Below are positions 54,745-64,000 of a stretch of DNA of 64,000 bases, one piece after another. Below the pieces are notes generated by a model. The model ran no database searches and had not been told where the DNA came from. It saw only the letters and a list, made by a program, of their open reading frames with translations. The stretch's first letter is position 1; every line of letters starts with the position of its first letter. The stretch spans positions 2,116,693-2,180,692 of the forward strand of contig NZ_AP014545.1 of NCBI RefSeq assembly GCF_016592435.1, in the 5' to 3' direction. Source of the DNA: Amphritea japonica ATCC BAA-1530 (lineage in GTDB: Bacteria > Pseudomonadota > Gammaproteobacteria > Pseudomonadales > Balneatricaceae). The position numbers and the translations under genes were made by a program.

Positions 54745-55413
54745 TCACCAGCCTACCGTATATGAGAGTAACCGGCTGATGTGCGCCATCGGCCGACCTG
54801 ATTCCTGTTGCCACTGGTTAAAGCACTCCTGCACTTTCTGCAGGTCACGTTTTGCCGTTGGCGGCTTGTCTATAATATCCTGAGCTTTCAACGCTGCCAC
54901 GACATCATCAGTCAGGATAAATGTGTCTTTGCCAGCCTGACGCAGAAAATATGCGCCTGACCTCCCTCCTAATTGCTGTCCTTGTTTTTTGAGAAAAGCC
55001 CAAAGCTCTGTGATCTCGGTTTCCGGCCAATCCGCGATAAGATTCGCAAAGCTCCCATGCTGCTCTGCCAACTCAGTCACCATCAAAGCATTAGCCCGCA
55101 CCGATTTAATTTTTCCCCAATGCCGAATTATCTGTTCATTCTGCATCAGCTTTTCTAATTGCTCGTCACTCATCAAACTCACTTTATTGGGATCAAAACC
55201 AAAAAAAGCCTGCTCAAATGCGGGCCACTTGGCATCGACTACAGCATGCCTCAACCCAGCTCGGAAAATTCGTAGCTGCATCTGTGACAGAAACCTGTCG
55301 TCACCGATAGCACGGAGCTCTTCCGCTGACTTAACCTGTGGCAACAGTGCCTCAACATCTTCTCCGGCTTTGTGAGCGACGACATGCTCGTAGATCCAAC
55401 TAAAGGTTTTCAC
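54745..55413 (-). CDS. DNA-3-methyladenine glycosylase I-like protein
   Basis: 222 aa, Tag-like helix-hairpin-helix glycosylase: FLSQMQLRIFRAGLRHAVVDAKW (split: LSQMQLRIFRAGL), [35 protein letters not shown], and LGGRSGAYFLRQAG. It lacks the N-terminal Cys of E. coli Tag's zinc site and is longer, so it may be a divergent subfamily. The GTG start has AGGAGG 7 bases upstream and overlaps the msrB stop (GTGA). Confidence 0.85.
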   Translation of the reverse strand: MKTFSWIYEHVVAHKAGEDVEALLPQVKSAEELRAIGDDRFLSQMQLRIFRAGLRHAVVDAKWPAFEQAFFGFDPNKVSLMSDEQLEKLMQNEQIIRHWGKIKSVRANALMVTELAEQHGSFANLIADWPETEITELWAFLKKQGQQLGGRSGAYFLRQAGKDTFILTDDVVAALKAQDIIDKPPTAKRDLQKVQECFNQWQQESGRPMAHISRLLSYTVGW

Positions 55414-55826
55414 TCGCCATCCTCCTCGGGGCTAAAATCTATAGACACTGAGTTAATACAATAACGCATACCGGTTTGCGTAGGCCCGTCTGGAAACAGG
55501 TGTCCCAAATGCGCACCACAACTATTACACACCACCTCAGTGCGAATCATGCCGTGGGAACTATCAGCATTCTCTTTAATATTGTCTGACTCAGCTGGTG
55601 CATCAAAGCTTGGCCAGCCGCAACCCGCATCAAACTTACTCTCGCTCTCAAACAGTTTTTCACCACAAGCGACACAATGGTATTCACCAGCATTGAAATG
55701 CTGATCATATTTCCCCGTGCCAGGACGCTCCGTGCCCTTTTCACGACAAACATAATATTGCTCGGGGGTCAGCTGATCACGCCACTGCGAATCAGTTTTT
55801 TTCACTTTAAAATCATCACCTGCCAT
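55410..55826 (-). CDS. msrB: Peptide-methionine (R)-S-oxide reductase
   Basis: 138 aa from the ATG at 55826, with GGAG 6 bases upstream. Reduces methionine-R-sulfoxide. The zinc site is two CxxC (CVACGE, CNSCGAH), GCGWPSF is the substrate region, and the catalytic Cys is in RYCINSVSIDF near the C-terminus. Coupled by overlap to the tag-like gene, giving a small oxidative/alkylation repair unit. Confidence 0.95.
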   Translation of the reverse strand: MAGDDFKVKKTDSQWRDQLTPEQYYVCREKGTERPGTGKYDQHFNAGEYHCVACGEKLFESESKFDAGCGWPSFDAPAESDNIKENADSSHGMIRTEVVCNSCGAHLGHLFPDGPTQTGMRYCINSVSIDFSPEEDGE

Positions 55827-55990
55827 AAAAAACTCCAATACAGATAAGCAAAACGAAAAGATCAATCTGTTACTGTCCAACAACCGCCAAACAGCGTATT
55901 ATTTCGCCTCTTCGGTAACTCGTTATAACTTAATTTTTATCGTTCTTACCGATAATAGAATATTAAAGGGAACCACTACAGGATTAATCC

Positions 55991-57208
55991 ATGTCCGTTA
56001 TCAGAAAATCGAACAAACTGATCAACGTCTGCTATGACATCCGTGGTCCCGTCCTTCAGGAAGCTAAACGTCTGGAGGAAGAGGGCCAACGAATCATCAA
56101 ACTGAACATTGGCAACCCAGCCCCATTTGGTTTCGAAGCACCAGAAGAGATTGTTCAGGACGTTATTTATAACCTGCCTTCAGCGCAGGGATACTGTGAT
56201 TCTAAAGGTCTCTTCTCTGCCCGCAAAGCAGTCATGCAAGAGTGTCAGAAAAAAGGTATTCCAAACGTTGGCATCGAAGACATATACCTCGGCAACGGTG
56301 TCAGTGAACTTATCGTCATGGCAACCCAGGGCTTACTTAATGATAACGATGAGTTGCTTATCCCAGCCCCTGATTATCCTTTATGGACGGCCGCCGCGAG
56401 CCTTTCCGGGGGCAACCCCGTTCATTATCGTTGCGACGAAGAAAAGGACTGGGCGCCCGACATAGACGACATTCGCAGTAAGATTACCGAGCGAACCCGG
56501 GGCATCGTTGTTATCAACCCTAACAACCCGACCGGCGCGGTTTATCCCGAAGCGGTACTAAAACAGATCGTTGCCCTGGCTAAAGAGTTCAGCCTGATTA
56601 TCTTTGCTGACGAGATCTACGATAAGATCACCTATGATGACGCTAAAGCTATTCCCTTGGCATCTCTCAGCGACGAAGTTCTCTGCCTGACATTCAACGG
56701 ACTGTCTAAAACATACCGGGCAGCTGGCTTTCGTTCCGGCTGGATGATTATCACCGGCCCTAAGCACCATGCCCGTGACTATATCGAAGGACTCGACATG
56801 CTTGCGAGCATGCGCCTGTGCGCTAACGTTCCTGCGCAACATGCGATCCAGACCGCGTTAGGTGGCTACCAAAGCATCAATGAATTAACCGTCCCTGGGG
56901 GACGACTCTATGATCAGCGAGACCTTGCCTGGCAAAAATTAAATGCAATTCCTGGCGTATCCTGCGTTAAACCTCAAGGCGCCTTGTACCTGTTTGCCAC
57001 ACTAGACCCTGACATCTATCCCATCAAGAACGATGAGAAGATGGCTCTGGATCTATTACAGCAACAGAAAATACTGATTGTTCAGGGAAGTGGATTCAAT
57101 ATGACGGATACACAGCACTTCCGGCTGGTATTTTTACCCAGGGAAGATGAGCTCTGTGACGCCATTGATCGCATCGCACAATTCCTGAAAAATTACTCTC
57201 AGGAATGA
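55991..57208 (+). CDS. alaA: Alanine aminotransferase AlaA
   Basis: 405 aa, the same length as E. coli AlaA. Fold-type I transaminase: KLNIGNPAPFGF (about 37), NGVSELI, APDYPLWTAA (about 125), NPNNPTGAVY (about 175), DEIYDKITYDD, and the PLP lysine in NGLSKTYRAAGF (about 240). Makes alanine from pyruvate and glutamate. Has its own terminator. Confidence 0.95.
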   Translation: MSVIRKSNKLINVCYDIRGPVLQEAKRLEEEGQRIIKLNIGNPAPFGFEAPEEIVQDVIYNLPSAQGYCDSKGLFSARKAVMQECQKKGIPNVGIEDIYLGNGVSELIVMATQGLLNDNDELLIPAPDYPLWTAAASLSGGNPVHYRCDEEKDWAPDIDDIRSKITERTRGIVVINPNNPTGAVYPEAVLKQIVALAKEFSLIIFADEIYDKITYDDAKAIPLASLSDEVLCLTFNGLSKTYRAAGFRSGWMIITGPKHHARDYIEGLDMLASMRLCANVPAQHAIQTALGGYQSINELTVPGGRLYDQRDLAWQKLNAIPGVSCVKPQGALYLFATLDPDIYPIKNDEKMALDLLQQQKILIVQGSGFNMTDTQHFRLVFLPREDELCDAIDRIAQFLKNYSQE

Positions 57209-57215
57209 GCCTCCA

Positions 57216-57246
57216 GAAAAAGCGATCACTGTATCGCTTTTTTTAT
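57216..57246 (+). terminator. Terminator after alaA
   Basis: AAAAGCGAT, CACTGT, ATCGCTTTTTTT: short stem with a T-run. Confidence 0.75.
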
Positions 57247-57361
57247 TTCCGTCTCAGGCTCTATACTTTGTAATCTCTCTGTTATAAAACAGACATATAC
57301 TCTGGAAACAATAACAACCGGTTAACCAGAATCAACTCTCAACTCACTTCGCGGAAACTGT

Positions 57362-57730
57362 ATGTTTATTAAGATCAAAAAAAATTGCGGTATCTATATG
57401 GAACACAATGGCATGGAGAAAAACCATATCATGCCAGTTACCAGTAACTTCCTGATCAACCTTGGCCACGCAGCTGAAATCTCGTTTTACACAATAAAAG
57501 AAACGAAGACTCGCTTTGATCTCGAAAACCACACTATCACCGTGGCACCTCACACCCGCGTGATACATTTACAGATGGCCTACACATACGCCAGCACGAA
57601 AGAACGAATCGGCGACAGTAAAGGCAGCGTGGTAGAGCGAAACTTCTACAAATTCTACTTCACGCCTGAAGAGATGGGCCAGTACGAAGAGATACGTGGA
57701 CATATTGAAAAGCACGTATTAAATCTCTGA
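57362..57730 (+). CDS. Small protein of unknown function
   Basis: 122 aa, soluble. MFIKIKKNCGIYME begins a beta-rich N-terminal part; NFYKFYFTPEEMGQYEEI is near the end. GGAAA precedes the ATG. No family recognised; base use resembles the neighbours. Confidence 0.65.
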   Translation: MFIKIKKNCGIYMEHNGMEKNHIMPVTSNFLINLGHAAEISFYTIKETKTRFDLENHTITVAPHTRVIHLQMAYTYASTKERIGDSKGSVVERNFYKFYFTPEEMGQYEEIRGHIEKHVLNL

Positions 57731-57996
57731 TTCCCAACCTGACAAGTCAGCCCCTGCACTAACGCTCAAATATCAGAGCGGGGCCATATATCATTAAGTA
57801 TTTCGCCTGCACTCGCTGCTGATCCGGACTCATAAACCGGATCAGCAGACCTCCCATATTGAGTTTCATTATTGTTGCAAACACGTCCTATTCGGCAGAC
57901 TCTATAGATAAAGGCAAAACCTAAAATCAAAGCGGCGTGATAAAGGCATTTTCTATCACAGAAAGCCCTTTCGCTTTGAGTATCTAAGGAGTGATT

Positions 57997-58821
57997 ATGG
58001 AAGTCCGTGAACTATTAGCACAAACACATAAATTGCCCAATGTACCCGATATTGTGCGAGAACTGATTCAGCAACTGAACAACCCTAATGCTGATTACGG
58101 AGATATTGCTGACAAAGTCATTAAAGACCAAACCCTCTCACTGAAGATATTGCGTTTGGTCAATTCCGCTCATTTCGGACTGAGCCGTAAAGTCTCTTCA
58201 ATCAATGAAGCCGTTGTGATGCTGGGAATGACCCAGTTAAAAACCATGGTCATCGCCTCAGGTATTGCAGGCTCGGTAAAAGAAGTCGATGGTCTGGATC
58301 TAAAAAAATTCTGGTCTGACTCTTTCCGGGTTGCCGCACTCGCAAAATGGTACGCCGAAAAAAGTACCGGCGTTGACCCAGACACCGCTTTCACGGTTGG
58401 CCTTATTCACAACATCGGCCGACTGTTATTACACATCACCAAACCCAAACTGGCAGAAGCGATCCAGACACTGGTTGATCAATCTGACTGCAGCCGTTCT
58501 GATGCTGAAATGGAGCGACTAAATTTCACCACGCCAGAAGCAGGCCAGGCACTATTAGCGCTCTGGCAATTTCCAGAAAACCTTGGCGACACCGTACGCT
58601 ATCACAGACAACCACTGAGCGCAGAAGCGCCTTCGCCACTGTGTGCAACATTACACATCGCCTGTTATATCAATGCCGCTATAGGCAAACAACAACCGCT
58701 GGAAGAAGTCATCGCAATGTTCCCTTCTGCGGAAGCTGAACTGGCTGGTCTTCCGGCCAATATTGCAGCCGTCTCTGAAGAAGCGATGCAGATAGAATCC
58801 GGACTGGATGGTTTGATTTAA
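57997..58821 (+). CDS. HDOD domain protein
   Basis: 274 aa from the ATG at 57997, selected by AAGGAG 5 bases upstream. The HDOD domain runs across about 10-205: LPNVPDIVRELI, DQTLSLKILRLVNSAHFGL, SINEAVVMLGMTQLKTMV, GLIHNIGRLLLH. HDOD proteins lack HD hydrolase activity and act in signalling. No partner domain is fused. Monocistronic. Confidence 0.9.
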   Translation: MEVRELLAQTHKLPNVPDIVRELIQQLNNPNADYGDIADKVIKDQTLSLKILRLVNSAHFGLSRKVSSINEAVVMLGMTQLKTMVIASGIAGSVKEVDGLDLKKFWSDSFRVAALAKWYAEKSTGVDPDTAFTVGLIHNIGRLLLHITKPKLAEAIQTLVDQSDCSRSDAEMERLNFTTPEAGQALLALWQFPENLGDTVRYHRQPLSAEAPSPLCATLHIACYINAAIGKQQPLEEVIAMFPSAEAELAGLPANIAAVSEEAMQIESGLDGLI

Positions 58822-58841
58822 AGGTTTAAAGCGGTATCACT

Positions 58842-58866
58842 AAAAAGGCAGCCTTAGCTGCCTTTT
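58842..58866. terminator. Terminator between the HDOD and exonuclease genes
   Basis: AAAAGGCAGC, CTTA, GCTGCCTTTT between convergent genes; likely works in both directions. Confidence 0.82.
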
Positions 58867-58873
58867 CTCTTCA

Positions 58874-59353
58874 TTAATCCGCTGAATATTTCACACTGTG
58901 TATAGCTTGCAAGATATGGTTTACATCAGCCATCGCGCGATGCCTGCGTAACTGAGCCTTACAAACAAAGCGATACTGGATCAACTCCTCAGGACTCAGC
59001 ACTTCAGATAACCCGATCAACCTGAACATCATCGCTCTATCGGCTGCCTCAAACAAACGCCTTAACCAGAAGCTATCAAATTCCCAGGCATCACTTATAA
59101 CATCCTGCCCCTGAAGCTTTGCATTTAAACGATCACAAGCGTCGGTAACAGAAATACCACTCTGATGCAGTTCAGCACGACAGATACCGTGCATCTCTTC
59201 GGCAAAATCATCCCAAAAATCCCATCCTGGAACTGAGCCGGGATCTATAAAAAAATTATCGCACTCGTGCTCAGTGCTTTTCCACGCAACTTCGATCGGA
59301 TAGGAGCCAGGCCCTAAGCCACTAGCTTCCAGATCCAGGCAGATTAATTTCAT
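58874..59353 (-). CDS. DEDDh-type 3'-5' exonuclease-like protein
   Basis: 159 aa. DLEASGLG gives the Asp-x-Glu of motif I (residues 7-9), DAWEFDSFWL is motif II (about 88), and HRAMADV gives the His and Asp of motif III (about 137-142). Similar to short DnaQ-like exonucleases. AGGA precedes the ATG. It lies next to a methyltransferase gene. Substrate unknown. Confidence 0.82.
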   Translation of the reverse strand: MKLICLDLEASGLGPGSYPIEVAWKSTEHECDNFFIDPGSVPGWDFWDDFAEEMHGICRAELHQSGISVTDACDRLNAKLQGQDVISDAWEFDSFWLRRLFEAADRAMMFRLIGLSEVLSPEELIQYRFVCKAQLRRHRAMADVNHILQAIHSVKYSAD

Positions 59354-59391
59354 AGCAGTCCTATAAACATCAATATTTTGCGTGCAGGCGT

Positions 59392-60315
59392 TTAGCCTGT
59401 CTTTTTGAATAACAAAACCTTAAGGGCTTGCTCATCGTCCTGATCCGGAAAATCTTCTGGGTTATTGATTCGTTCAATAAACACGAATTCAGGACAATTT
59501 TCTTCTACGAGCCCAATCAAAAACTGGCTATCCAACTGAGGCGAATTAAGACACAAAAGCACCTCAGCCTGATCTTTCGTCAGTTCAGGAAGGCGTTTTA
59601 ATACTTTTCGATAATCGTTAGTAGCGACAAAACTGCCCTTTTGAAAGCTAGGGGGATCTATCACAACCAGATCATAGGGCCCTTCTCGTCTGAGCTTTCC
59701 CCAGGAACGGAACAAGTCGTGGGAGAGAAACTTTACCTTTTCCATAGGATGCTGATTAAGCCGGTGATTTTCTCTACCAGCACTCAGCGCACTACGGCTC
59801 ATATCAAGGTTAACAACACGCTCGGCACCACCAGCAATTGCCGCGACGGAAAAACCACAGGTATAAGAAAACAGGTTAAGAATATTCCGGCCCTTGCTGT
59901 TCTCATTAACCCAGCGGCGACCCTCGCGCATATCCAGAAACAGTCCACTATTTTGATTTTTTAGCGGACGAACATTATAACTCAGCCCCAGCTCCTTGAC
60001 CTGTAGCAACTGCTCAGGATCAATCTCGCTATTGTTCCAGAGCACTTCAATTAAGCCCTCTCGACGGTAACGGTGCTGAACAACAAGCACATCAGGCTTT
60101 ACCCTCTCATCCAGCTGCTGAAAGTACTGATTCAGCTGTTCTAGCAGCTCAGGTGGATGCTCAGTAAACAATCGAATAACCGCCACCGGCGGTAATAAAT
60201 CGATAACCAACTGTTCGTAACCGGGAAAGCAGCGACCACGGCCGTGAAACAAGCGCCGAACCTCACCAGAAGTGCTTGCCAGCTGCGCTGAAATTGAGTC
60301 AAAAATTACCTGCAT
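59392..60315 (-). CDS. Class I SAM-dependent methyltransferase (RlmK/RlmI-like)
   Basis: 307 aa. The SAM site is NLFSYTCGFSVAAIAGGAERV (split: NLFSYTCGFSVAA), followed by VNLDMSRSALSAG and the catalytic DPPSFQKGSF (about 227). Fits the PF10672 type found in 23S rRNA cytosine or guanine methyltransferases, but the N-terminal PUA/THUMP part is short, so it is not RlmI itself. Confidence 0.88.
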   Translation of the reverse strand: MQVIFDSISAQLASTSGEVRRLFHGRGRCFPGYEQLVIDLLPPVAVIRLFTEHPPELLEQLNQYFQQLDERVKPDVLVVQHRYRREGLIEVLWNNSEIDPEQLLQVKELGLSYNVRPLKNQNSGLFLDMREGRRWVNENSKGRNILNLFSYTCGFSVAAIAGGAERVVNLDMSRSALSAGRENHRLNQHPMEKVKFLSHDLFRSWGKLRREGPYDLVVIDPPSFQKGSFVATNDYRKVLKRLPELTKDQAEVLLCLNSPQLDSQFLIGLVEENCPEFVFIERINNPEDFPDQDDEQALKVLLFKKTG

Positions 60316-60477
60316 GAAAGATCCGTTTGCATCATCACATCGTAAAAAGTCGCGATTATAGAGATCTGCTTATCTGCGAGCCAGTTTTTTATCCTTTAGA
60401 TAGTTAATGCAGTTGAAACTTAATCTCATCGCCTATATCTATATGAACAATGTAACTAAAAATGAGCTACCACTACT

Positions 60478-61362
60478 ATGATGCGAATCGGTCTCTTCTT
60501 TCTAACTAATTTGGCAGTTATCTTACTGCTAAGTATAGGCTTAAGCTTTTTTGGGGTTGGCTCCTCGCTACAAGCTAACGGTATAGATCTCGACCTTGGA
60601 AACCTGCTAATTATTTGCACGGTCTTCGGCTTTGCAGGTTCAATAATCTCTCTTTTGCTTTCCAAATTTATGGCAAAGAGTGGTACAGGAACTGAAATCA
60701 TCACTCAGGCGAGAAACGCAGACGAACAATGGCTCCTGGATACCGTTAAAGAGCTCGCTGACAAAGCACAGATCGGTATGCCTGAAGTGGGTATTTTCCC
60801 CGCTCAACAGGCTAACGCTTTTGCCACCGGCTGGAATAAAAACAGTGCGTTGGTTGCTGTCAGTCTCGGACTTTTACAACGTTTTCGTAAAGAAGAGATC
60901 AAAGCGGTCCTCGCCCACGAGATCGGTCACGTTGCCAACGGTGATATGGTGACACTGGCGCTGATTCAAGGGGTAGTGAATACCTTTGTTATGTTTTTCG
61001 CCCGCATTATTGGCCACTTCGTCGACCGGGTTATTCTCAAAAACGAGCAGGGACACGGGATTGGGTATCTGATTACCACTATCGTGGCACAAATTGTACT
61101 AGGCGTTCTCGCTTCAACGATTGTCTGCTGGTTCAGTCGCCGCAGAGAATTTAAAGCGGATGAGGCAGGCGCGTCACTGGCCTCCCCTCACGCCATGATT
61201 GGCGCTTTGCAACGACTGAAAGCGGAATACAACGTCCCTGATCAGATGCCCGAGACTCTGACCGCCTTCGGCATCAGCAGTCATATGAAAGACGGCCTGA
61301 TGGCTCTCATGGCCTCTCACCCACCATTAGATGATCGTATCGCAGCGCTTCAGAGTCGCTAG
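60478..61362 (+). CDS. htpX: Protease HtpX
   Basis: 294 aa membrane M48 zinc metallopeptidase. TM helices at about 5-25 and 37-57, then HEIGH at about 143-147 (HExxH), two further TM segments, and the third ligand Glu in FKADEAGA. Starts [13 protein letters not shown] like E. coli HtpX. Degrades misfolded membrane proteins. Own terminator. Confidence 0.96.
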   Translation: MMRIGLFFLTNLAVILLLSIGLSFFGVGSSLQANGIDLDLGNLLIICTVFGFAGSIISLLLSKFMAKSGTGTEIITQARNADEQWLLDTVKELADKAQIGMPEVGIFPAQQANAFATGWNKNSALVAVSLGLLQRFRKEEIKAVLAHEIGHVANGDMVTLALIQGVVNTFVMFFARIIGHFVDRVILKNEQGHGIGYLITTIVAQIVLGVLASTIVCWFSRRREFKADEAGASLASPHAMIGALQRLKAEYNVPDQMPETLTAFGISSHMKDGLMALMASHPPLDDRIAALQSR

Positions 61363-61378
61363 TCGCATACTCTTTATT

Positions 61379-61404
61379 AAAACGCCCTGAGGGGCGTTTT
61401 TTTT
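61379..61404 (+). terminator. Terminator after htpX
   Basis: AAAACGCCC, TGAG, GGGCGTTTTTTTT. Confidence 0.88.
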
Positions 61405-61623
61405 GCATGCCTACAACTAGCATTAATCTCATTTTTTTCCATTAATTAATCTCGAAATTTATTCAACAAATTCTTCCTTTTAATATCAAAAATATCATTT
61501 TACCCAGAAAAATAATGTCCCATAATCAGGATAGACGTGAACCTGCAAGGCAGGCAGGTTTGATCATGTGATTCATCAGTACTGGCTGGTTACATTAAGC
61601 CATTTGCATGAGAGAGCGAAGCC

Positions 61624-61812
61624 ATGACAGAGAAAGCAGAAAGTACAACAGCCGACCCCCTCGATATCAATGAAATCATGGAAGACACAGATATTGAGAT
61701 GGATGCTATTGAAAAGCAGTATTGCTGCGATACAGAGAAACGTAAACGTATTGAACAACTGAGAGAAGAACGTGCACTGGAACGCGAGCTTCGTGAATTC
61801 TATGATGATTAA
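61624..61812 (+). CDS. Small charged protein, PA3496-like, copy 1
   Basis: 62 aa. A polar acidic N-terminal half, then a charged helix RKRIEQLREERALERELREF and an acidic end. The helix resembles that of the 64-aa protein 160 bases downstream and of small PA3496-type proteins. Weak GAGAG lies before the ATG. Function unknown. Confidence 0.7.
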   Translation: MTEKAESTTADPLDINEIMEDTDIEMDAIEKQYCCDTEKRKRIEQLREERALERELREFYDD

Positions 61813-61833
61813 GCATTCGAGAGAAAACAGATA

Positions 61834-61859
61834 AGGGCGGCTCTATACTGCCCTTTTTC
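61834..61859 (+). terminator. Probable terminator after small gene copy 1
   Basis: AAGGGC, GGCTCTATACT, GCCCTT then TTTC. Confidence 0.55.
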
Positions 61860-61972
61860 ATATCGGATAAAAAAATAAGTGCATCTGTTACCAAAGCTTC
61901 ATCAATCCGTCACCCAACTTTAATCTGCAAAGGGTCTACTCAAAAACAAAATACAACCTTTGGTAGATATTT

Positions 61973-62167
61973 ATGAGCAGCAAAATTCGTCTGGATGACC
62001 TGATAATTAATGATCTGAGTGATATCGATAGCGACCATTTTCTGGGCCCCGAATCTAAACGTAAAAAACGGAACAACCGGAAAAAACCTAACCGTCAGAT
62101 GATTGAAGATTACATAGAAGAACGTTCACTCAAACGCCGCATAACCGAATCTTACGACATGCTTTGA
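61973..62167 (+). CDS. Small charged protein, PA3496-like, copy 2
   Basis: 64 aa. Acidic N-terminus, a basic middle (KRKKRNNRKKPNRQ), then IEDYIEERSLKRRITESYDML, whose arrangement matches copy 1 (IEQLREERALERELREFYDD), pointing to an old duplication. Convergent with the ygiQ gene, 30 bases apart. Function unknown. Confidence 0.7.
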   Translation: MSSKIRLDDLIINDLSDIDSDHFLGPESKRKKRNNRKKPNRQMIEDYIEERSLKRRITESYDML

Positions 62168-62197
62168 GCCTGACGTGCCACGTTCCCATACCAGCGC

Positions 62198-64000
62198 TCA
62201 GCGCTGTTGCTTTTTAACGCTGCTTTGTCCCGTATTCTTGCGCTTTTTACCCTGGCGCGAAGCAGCGGTTTTTTTCCCTCTGACTCCATTTTTTGCCATA
62301 GGAGCAGGCTTATTTCGCAGCTTAGTCTTCAGGCCAGCATCCCGTCGCTTAGGCTCTTCCTCAGGCGCAACCAGCTGCCCTGGCCGGGAACCAATCAGGT
62401 CTTCGCGTCCCATCTCTTTTAACTTCACCCGTAAGGCGGGCCAGTTTTCCGGGTCATGGTAGCGCAGCAGTGTTTTATGGGCTTTGCGCTGGTCCTTATC
62501 CCGGGGAATATAAAGCGTCTCACTCTTGTAGGTTACCTGCTTCAGCGGGTTTTTCTCAGAATGGTACATCGCCGTCGCCAGAGACATCGGCGATGGATAG
62601 AAGTTCTGCACCTGATCTACTTTGACATCATTGTCCTTCAGCCAGAGTGAAAGATTAAGCATATCTTCATCTTCGCAACCCGGATGTGCGGCAATAAAAT
62701 AAGGAATCAGGTACTGCTTCTTACCTGCCTCACGGGAAAAGCGATCAAACATTTTCTTGAAGTCGTAATAGGTATCCATACCCGGCTTCATCATTTTATT
62801 CAGGGTGTTCTGTTCACTGTGCTCCGGGGCGATCTTGAGATAGCCACCAACGTGATAAGTTACTAATTCACGCACATAATCAGGGTCTTTTACCGCGAGG
62901 TCATAGCGCAAGCCTGAAGCGATAGCGATGTTATGAATCCCCTCCATCTTTCTCGCTTTACGATACAACTGAGTCGTTGGGCTGTGATCGGTATTCAGGT
63001 TCTTACAGATGACCGGATAGACACAGGAAAGCTTACGGCAGTTCGACTGGATTTCATCATCGTTACAATTAAGAAAATACATATTTGAAGTCGGCCCGCC
63101 AAGGTCCGAAATAGACCCGGTAAAACCAGGCACCTTGTCTTTAATATCCTCAATTTCGCTCAAAATCGACTCATGGGATCGACTCTGAATAATCCGTCCT
63201 TCATGCTCGGTAATAGAACAGAAAGTACAGCCACCAAAACAGCCTCGCATAATATTGATCGAAAAGCGGATCATGTCATAGGCAGGAATCTTATTCTTAC
63301 CATAGCGGGGATGCGGAATCCGCTGATAAGGCAAACCAAAGACACCGTCCATCTCAGCAGTTTCCAGCGGTATCGGCGGCGGATTGACCCAGATCTCCCG
63401 GTTCCCGTGCTTCTGAATCAGTGCCCGGGCGTTATGCGGATTTGATTCCTGATGTAATACCCGGGATGCGTGGGCATACAGCGATGAATCTTTAGCGACC
63501 TTGTCAAAGGATGGCAGACGTACATAAGTCGTGGCTGCATCGAGTTTTTCTTTGCGCTTTAACGGCATTGGAATGATACGTATCGGCGCTACGTGATCAT
63601 CTTCAGACTGTGTATTAACCGAATTATCAGCACCACAACGTTTGGTTGTTGGGTCCAGTAGTTTATCCGCACCACTCTGATCGTTGCCAAAATCGTAAGG
63701 ATTGGGAAGCTTATCGATATTTCCCGGCCAATCTATCCGGGTTGAGTCCAGCTCAACAAAGCCTGCTGGAGGGGCCTGGCGAATATGTACCGTTCCACGC
63801 AGATCCCAGAGCTCATCCAGGGTTTTACCGGCTGCAAGTCCGTGACTCAATTCAACAATCGCCCGCTCCGCATTGCCATAAAGCAAAATATCAGCCGTCG
63901 CATCCATCAACACTGAACGACGAACCTTATTACTCCAGTAATCATACTGTGCGATACGCCGCAAACTGGCTTCAATACCTCCCAGTACCACTGGTACATC
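62198..64000 (-). CDS. ygiQ: YgiQ-family radical SAM protein, N-terminus outside the window
   Basis: At least 600 aa; the frame is still open at base 64000, so about 130 N-terminal residues lie beyond. [16 protein letters not shown] near the open end, the radical SAM cluster [10 protein letters not shown] (CxxxCxxC), and [10 protein letters not shown] are family marks; an RKARKMEGI and YHSEKNPLK follow. The C-terminal 50 residues are Lys/Arg-rich. Substrate unknown. The family usually has about 720-740 aa. Confidence 0.92.
   Translation of the reverse strand, partial: DVPVVLGGIEASLRRIAQYDYWSNKVRRSVLMDATADILLYGNAERAIVELSHGLAAGKTLDELWDLRGTVHIRQAPPAGFVELDSTRIDWPGNIDKLPNPYDFGNDQSGADKLLDPTTKRCGADNSVNTQSEDDHVAPIRIIPMPLKRKEKLDAATTYVRLPSFDKVAKDSSLYAHASRVLHQESNPHNARALIQKHGNREIWVNPPPIPLETAEMDGVFGLPYQRIPHPRYGKNKIPAYDMIRFSINIMRGCFGGCTFCSITEHEGRIIQSRSHESILSEIEDIKDKVPGFTGSISDLGGPTSNMYFLNCNDDEIQSNCRKLSCVYPVICKNLNTDHSPTTQLYRKARKMEGIHNIAIASGLRYDLAVKDPDYVRELVTYHVGGYLKIAPEHSEQNTLNKMMKPGMDTYYDFKKMFDRFSREAGKKQYLIPYFIAAHPGCEDEDMLNLSLWLKDNDVKVDQVQNFYPSPMSLATAMYHSEKNPLKQVTYKSETLYIPRDKDQRKAHKTLLRYHDPENWPALRVKLKEMGREDLIGSRPGQLVAPEEEPKRRDAGLKTKLRNKPAPMAKNGVRGKKTAASRQGKKRKNTGQSSVKKQQR

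Overview
The window looks like chromosomal core DNA of a marine-type gammaproteobacterium. The gene content (RecBCD, Tol-Pal, RuvABC, Syd, AlaA, HtpX, GrxA, PhaJ-like hydratase) and gene order (pepN-DUF2797-DUF1315-rhomboid-phosphatase-nadK; aspS-ruv-tol-pal-cpoB-queC) resemble Oceanospirillales/Pseudomonadales. The genus assignment (Oceanospirillaceae-like, e.g. Amphritea or Neptunomonas) is inference. There is no prophage, IS element, CRISPR array or rRNA operon. Most genes are on the minus strand.

Layout. 1-6.5 kb is accessory-like: a WGR-like protein, a stand-alone trpB, an exported HEAT-repeat protein, two tandem exported phage-collar-domain proteins, a MazG-like protein and a cytochrome P460-type protein. 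6.6-11 kb: topB, a membrane-anchored glutaredoxin, an SH3-domain protein, a cyclic-nucleotide-binding-only protein and grxA. 11-20 kb: the recC-recB-recD operon with overlapping genes and an 87-aa gene upstream. 20-23.7 kb: an MFS transporter, two unknown proteins and a MaoC/PhaJ hydratase. 23.7-36.3 kb: nadA, queC, cpoB, pal, tolB, tolA, tolR, tolQ, a DksA/TraR-like gene, ruvB, ruvA, a TRIC-type channel gene, ruvC, aspS and an FmdB zinc ribbon, all on the minus strand. A canonical LexA box lies upstream of ruvC. 36.4-43.2 kb: HIT protein, GNAT protein, small unknowns, a diguanylate cyclase, a hemerythrin, a HAD phosphatase and an AlbA_2-domain protein. 43.2-50.8 kb: pepN to nadK, then a PLP desulfhydrase/deaminase. 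50.9-53.4 kb: a 29-aa acidic micro-ORF with a perfect Shine-Dalgarno, a PAS-GGDEF protein, and a minus-strand array of four tRNA-Val(TAC) and four tRNA-Asp(GTC) genes with four decayed tRNA-Asp-like copies in between. 53.5-64 kb: syd, a YajG-like lipoprotein, a tag-like glycosylase, msrB, alaA, an HDOD protein, an exonuclease, a methyltransferase, htpX, two related small charged proteins, and a YgiQ-type radical SAM gene cut by the window end.

Functional themes are recombinational repair (RecBCD, SOS-linked RuvABC, TopB, Tag), envelope integrity (Tol-Pal), redox/NO/oxygen handling (glutaredoxins, MsrB, hemerythrin, P460; two near-consensus FNR/Anr sites) and c-di-GMP signalling (two GGDEF proteins with I-sites). 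I found no clear novel defence or mobile system. The least ordinary loci are the tRNA array with its 82-84 bp decayed copies, the exported collar-domain pair beside a HEAT-repeat protein, the channel gene inside the SOS-type ruv operon, and the DksA-like gene at the place ybgC usually occupies.
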